A stretch of DNA of 64,000 nt, taken from Clostridia bacterium (lineage in GTDB: Bacteria > Bacillota_A > Clostridia > Oscillospirales > CAG-272). Below are positions 61,597 to 64,000 of the stretch, piece after piece. The stretch covers positions 43,097 to 107,096 of the forward strand of contig JAFVXC010000032.1 of assembly GCA_017501345.1 (NCBI GenBank). Reading direction: 5' to 3'. Position 1 is the first letter of the stretch; every line of letters starts with the position of its first letter. Position numbers and translations under genes: made by a program. The notes beneath the pieces were generated by a model. That model saw only the letters and a list, made by a program, of their open reading frames with translations. It made no database searches and was not told the origin of the DNA.

Positions 61597-62082
61597 CTAC
61601 TTGGTTTTGTTAAGATATGCGGAATCGACAGCGTTTTTTTGTTTCCATACTTTATATGATATCAAAGCGCCGAAAATAAGGACGCACTTCAAAAAAAGAG
61701 CAACGGTTATATGCCATATTTCAGATAAATCAACACTATTCAACGAAGCAGTGGTTATACACATTATCAGTGCAATTAAACTGTCGCCCGCTATAAGCCA
61801 TTCAAAAAACAATCCCTTTTTCAGTTTTAAAATTGATACTATCCACAGAGCGATAAATATTAATAATAAAAATATGAGTATGAATATCATTTGAGGATAA
61901 CTAGAATAAAGCCCATAAACAATAAAATAATAAAAGAAGTCTCGGGGTGTGTGGAATCCCAACGAAATAAATCCGACAAAAGTTGAATGAAGCTCGGGGA
62001 AGGCTAGTTGTAAGCATGAAATCACAGACCATACGATAACGAAAAGTGTTCGTATTTTGTTTGTTTTGATGTCTTTATTCAT
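61597..62082 (-). CDS. Membrane protein, putative immunity partner of the RHS tip
   Basis: Not recognised by family. The 161-residue product has four hydrophobic helices (LFVIVWSVISCLQLAF, DFFYYFIVYGLYSSYPQM, IFILIFLLLIFIALWIVSIL, LIALIMCITTASL/ITVALFLKCVLIFGALISY). TAGGAGA precedes the ATG at 62082. The gene starts 27 bp after an RHS tip with an unassigned C-terminal domain, the standard place for an immunity gene. The region is more AT-rich than the rest of the window. Immunity role is inferred from position only. Confidence 0.65.
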   Translation of the reverse strand: MNKDIKTNKIRTLFVIVWSVISCLQLAFPELHSTFVGFISLGFHTPRDFFYYFIVYGLYSSYPQMIFILIFLLLIFIALWIVSILKLKKGLFFEWLIAGDSLIALIMCITTASLNSVDLSEIWHITVALFLKCVLIFGALISYKVWKQKNAVDSAYLNKTK

Positions 62083-62109
62083 ATGCTCTCCTATCATAAA
62101 TATGATTTC

Positions 62110-62892
62110 TTAGAAGGGGAGAAGGCTTTTTATTTTATCCCATCCTCGTTTGAATGCTTTCTTCGCATAATCTTTACGGGAGAAGCCTTCCTCGCCATTA
62201 TTAAAATCAATGTTTTTGGCAGAGGCACCGCCGATCCGTCTATATCTATGGTGTTCTTCCCACTCGATTATAAGAGAATCTTTAGTACGATCCCACTTGG
62301 TATCAAAATCATCGTCATATTTCAGCATTATATCGACGATTTCATCTCTATATGCTTTTTTCACTTTTTGTGCTTGGTATGCATACATATTGGGATCCTC
62401 ACTGTTGGTGAAATCACCAATCATAAGATCTGTCTTTTCATTAAAGCCGTCGGGACGGTTATTTTTTTCTTCAAAAAAATCTGTAGATACATTTATATAT
62501 ATATATACTTTTCCCTTCTTTTCTTTTTTAAAAAAGAAACCCGTTGTGTAAGTGTATTCATATATATAGTAATCAATAGTTCCGTCGTCGTCTGTGTCTA
62601 CGGCATCTGACCAATTTCCTCTCTCCGTACTCAACCCAAACGGATCGATATTAGAAACAGGATTCCCATTCGCATAAGCAAAGCGGTTAAGAGTAACGGC
62701 ATTGGAGATTTCACCTGCAATAACGTCGGCATTGATAAACCGCTTCATCTCGGGTGAGTAGTAACGGGCGCGCATATAGATGAAACCGTTTTCATCTGTT
62801 ACGACGCCGTCACGACCGTTATAGCCGAAGATCACGTTGCTCGTGCCGGTGTGAGAAATGCATTTACCGTAGGTATCATAAGTATAACACAT
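62110..62892 (-). CDS. N-truncated RHS core with variable C-terminal toxin-like domain
   Basis: A 260-codon frame. Residues 1-95 are the end of the RHS-associated core (YNGRDGVVTDENGFIYMRAR, YYSPEMKRFINADVIAGEIS, then NRFAYANGNPVSNIDPFGLS), after which RHS proteins switch to a polymorphic tip. Residues about 96-260 are that tip: charged, Lys/Asp/Tyr-rich, with EWEEHHRYRRIGGASAKNID near 210-230 containing a His pair. I do not recognise its activity. The ATG has no ribosome site and most of the RHS barrel is missing, so this is an orphan tip or remnant rather than an intact secreted toxin. Confidence 0.75.
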   Translation of the reverse strand: MCYTYDTYGKCISHTGTSNVIFGYNGRDGVVTDENGFIYMRARYYSPEMKRFINADVIAGEISNAVTLNRFAYANGNPVSNIDPFGLSTERGNWSDAVDTDDDGTIDYYIYEYTYTTGFFFKKEKKGKVYIYINVSTDFFEEKNNRPDGFNEKTDLMIGDFTNSEDPNMYAYQAQKVKKAYRDEIVDIMLKYDDDFDTKWDRTKDSLIIEWEEHHRYRRIGGASAKNIDFNNGEEGFSRKDYAKKAFKRGWDKIKSLLPF

Positions 62893-62915
62893 TTTCCGGG
62901 AATTTGCAAGTACTT
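62778..62915 (-). repeat. 138-bp direct repeat, copy A
   Basis: Near-identical (roughly nine differences by eye) and same length as copy B at 63674-63811. It spans the first codons of the RHS core fragment plus about 25 bp of upstream sequence (TTTCCGGGAATTTGCAAGTA). Confidence 0.85.
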
Positions 62916-62918
62916 AGA

Positions 62919-62958
62919 TAAAACTCCGCACCAATGAAATAACCATTTTGGTGCGGAG
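62919..62958 (-). terminator. Terminator of the 179-residue membrane protein gene
   Basis: CTCCGCACCAA (62924-62934) pairs with TTGGTGCGGAG (62948-62958), extended by AATG/CATT-type pairs inside; on the minus strand TTTT follows. Confidence 0.82.
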
Positions 62959-63003
62959 AACCATTATTTATTGTTTTTATCCAGCAAAAGCATCTATTCT
63001 TGC

Positions 63004-63543
63004 TTAAGCCTCATCATTTTGGGGGATATAGCAATTCTCGATTTTCTTGATTTGAACAGTTAGAAGGCTTGACATAAAAAGTGATACATAAAAAACACAA
63101 GAGACTATGAAATTCACATCACCAAGAAATGCCATCTCATCAATTGTGCCTCGTTGCGCACACACAGAATATAATAGAGGCATTCCATACTCTGAAGTTA
63201 ACAACACCACTTGTAAAATCATTAAAAGCCTGCGAAAACAAAGCATCTTTTTCCTTTTAGCAAAACTTTCACTTTTTTTTAATTCAGATATTTTTTCCTT
63301 TTTTTCATATACAATACGAAATCTCAACGCAGTAACGATCTCTACTGTCACTAAATACGCTACAAATATAAACAAGACAACAAGATTTAAAAACAAATTT
63401 TGAGTGGTATTTTCTTGATTGATGTGAAAGTTTATTACACCATATAAACCAATCATAAATACTAGCATAACGATTGAGAGGGCAAACAGAATTTTACATA
63501 ATTTTTCTGTCCTATTTTTTGTGTTCATCATTTTATCATTCAT
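63004..63543 (-). CDS. Membrane protein, putative immunity partner of a lost RHS tip
   Basis: Not recognised by family. The 179-residue product has four hydrophobic helices (LFALSIVMLVFMIGLYGVI, LNLVVLFIFVAYLVTVEIV, LMILQVVLLTSEYGMPLLY, FIVSCVFYVSLFMSSLLTV) with a basic central loop. AGAAGGA precedes the ATG at 63543. Its start overlaps by 8 bp the stop of a short remnant that looks like the end of an RHS tip. Topology resembles the membrane protein at 61597-62082, though sequence likeness is not obvious. Confidence 0.65.
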   Translation of the reverse strand: MNDKMMNTKNRTEKLCKILFALSIVMLVFMIGLYGVINFHINQENTTQNLFLNLVVLFIFVAYLVTVEIVTALRFRIVYEKKEKISELKKSESFAKRKKMLCFRRLLMILQVVLLTSEYGMPLLYSVCAQRGTIDEMAFLGDVNFIVSCVFYVSLFMSSLLTVQIKKIENCYIPQNDEA

Positions 63544-63667
63544 AATGTCCTTCTCCATTCCACAAATAAGATTCAACAAACATTGCGCCGAAGTTACCAT
63601 CTGAATCACTAATGAGGTATTCGATCTGCAAAAAGCCACTTTTTTCATCAATGGCTTTTTCCAACAT
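63536..63667 (-). pseudogene. C-terminal remnant of a toxin-like tip
   Basis: A 43-codon frame, MLEKAIDEKSGFLQIEYLIS then DSDGNFGAMFVESYLWNGEG and HYE, directly after the RHS fragment and overlapping the next gene's ATG. It has normal protein composition and coupling, so it is read as the last part of a deleted RHS tip domain; the part joining it to the RHS core is gone. Confidence 0.5.
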
Positions 63668-63671
63668 CTTT

Positions 63672-63793
63672 TTAGATGAAACCGTTGTCATCTGTTACGA
63701 CGCCGTCGCGACCGTTATAGCCGAAGATCACGTTGCTTGTGCCGGTGTGAGAAATGCACTTTCTGTAGGTATCATAAGTATAGCATATTTTCC
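63672..63793 (-). pseudogene. RHS-core fragment, second copy
   Basis: Reads ICYTYDTYRKCISHTG, TSNVIFGYNGRDGVVTDDNG, FI and then a TAA at 63672-63674. It matches the start of the RHS frame at 62892 almost exactly, but carries ATA where that copy has ATG and breaks off where the repeat ends. Confidence 0.8.
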
Positions 63794-63811
63794 GGGAATT
63801 TGCAAGTACTT
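63674..63811 (-). repeat. 138-bp direct repeat, copy B
   Basis: Second copy of the repeat at 62778-62915, about 896 bp away, in the same orientation. The repeated block includes the coding start of the RHS fragment and its upstream 25 bp. Confidence 0.85.
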
Positions 63812-63856
63812 TTTCTTCGGGAGGAGCGAAGCGCAGGACGGACGCCGAAAAGAGGA

Positions 63857-63892
63857 CAAAAAAAAAGAAGTCACCCTCGAAAGGATGACTTC
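63857..63892 (-). terminator. Terminator of the rRNA operon
   Basis: GAAGTCA (63867-63873) pairs with TGACTTC (63886-63892); on the minus strand it is followed by about ten T. Confidence 0.88.
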
Positions 63893-63896
63893 AGAT

Positions 63897-64000
<104 letters not shown>

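Overview
The window reads as chromosome of a strictly anaerobic, spore-forming member of the Clostridia (Bacillota), probably a gut or rumen organism of intermediate GC. Support: the sporulation pair spoIIGA-sigE; the redox repressor Rex and a PerR-like/reverse-rubrerythrin peroxide cluster; CIRCE-controlled groESL; conserved Bacillota gene orders (rimI-tsaD then rex; miaB-ricA-mutS-mutL); strong AGGAGG ribosome sites; and many sigma-A promoters with 17-bp spacers. Species cannot be named from the sequence alone.

Layout. 1-5 kb: a DnaD-domain gene cut by the window edge, rex, a 550-bp non-coding stretch with a cluster of DnaA-box-like sites, then (reading leftwards) dCMP deaminase-lipoprotein-rimI-tsaD. 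5-9.4 kb: small lipoprotein, alanine/sodium symporter, groES-groEL. 9.5-11.7 kb: a promoter-driven pair of radical SAM genes of unknown pathway. 11.8-18.7 kb: sugar catabolism with two AraC regulators: a Gfo/Idh/MocA dehydrogenase with a ThuA-like protein, and divergent AraC/xylB-xylA followed by a wrecked uroporphyrinogen-decarboxylase-like gene. 18.7-29.4 kb: one long leftward gene run: miaB, ricA, mutS, mutL, tgt, tldD, tldE. 29.6-32.6 kb: a 982-residue surface protein with a SipW-type signal peptide. 32.8-34.7 kb: two tandem paralogous esterases, the first with ATA where the second has ATG. 34.7-38.5 kb: TPP riboswitch-thiT and a Ca2+-type P-ATPase. 38.6-41.7 kb: sigE, spoIIGA and a cation/proton antiporter. 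41.9-49.4 kb: gluQ-pepT, then a MarR-led fatty-acid uptake operon (MarR, acyl synthetase, fakB, fakA). 49.6-57.4 kb: small membrane proteins, a two-component system, phosphatase, PerR-like/rubrerythrin, GNAT, pseudouridine synthase and an intergenic repeat. 57.4-61.3 kb: divergent AraC/fucI-GH172 cluster with face-to-face promoters. 61.3-63.8 kb: a decaying array of RHS tips and putative immunity membrane proteins. 63.9-64 kb: the 3' part of a 5S rRNA gene on the minus strand with its terminator.

How they fit: three AraC-controlled loci (two with divergent promoters sharing DNA) supply xylose, fucose and arabinofuranoside/inositol-like sugar metabolism. FakA/FakB with an acyl synthetase scavenges exogenous fatty acids under a MarR regulator. 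ThiT brings in thiamine under riboswitch control. The least explained parts are the radical SAM pair, the RHS remnant array with its unassigned toxin tip, the DnaA-box-like cluster between tsaD and rex, and two genes that seem to start at non-AUG AUN codons. No tRNA, CRISPR array, insertion sequence or prophage was seen.
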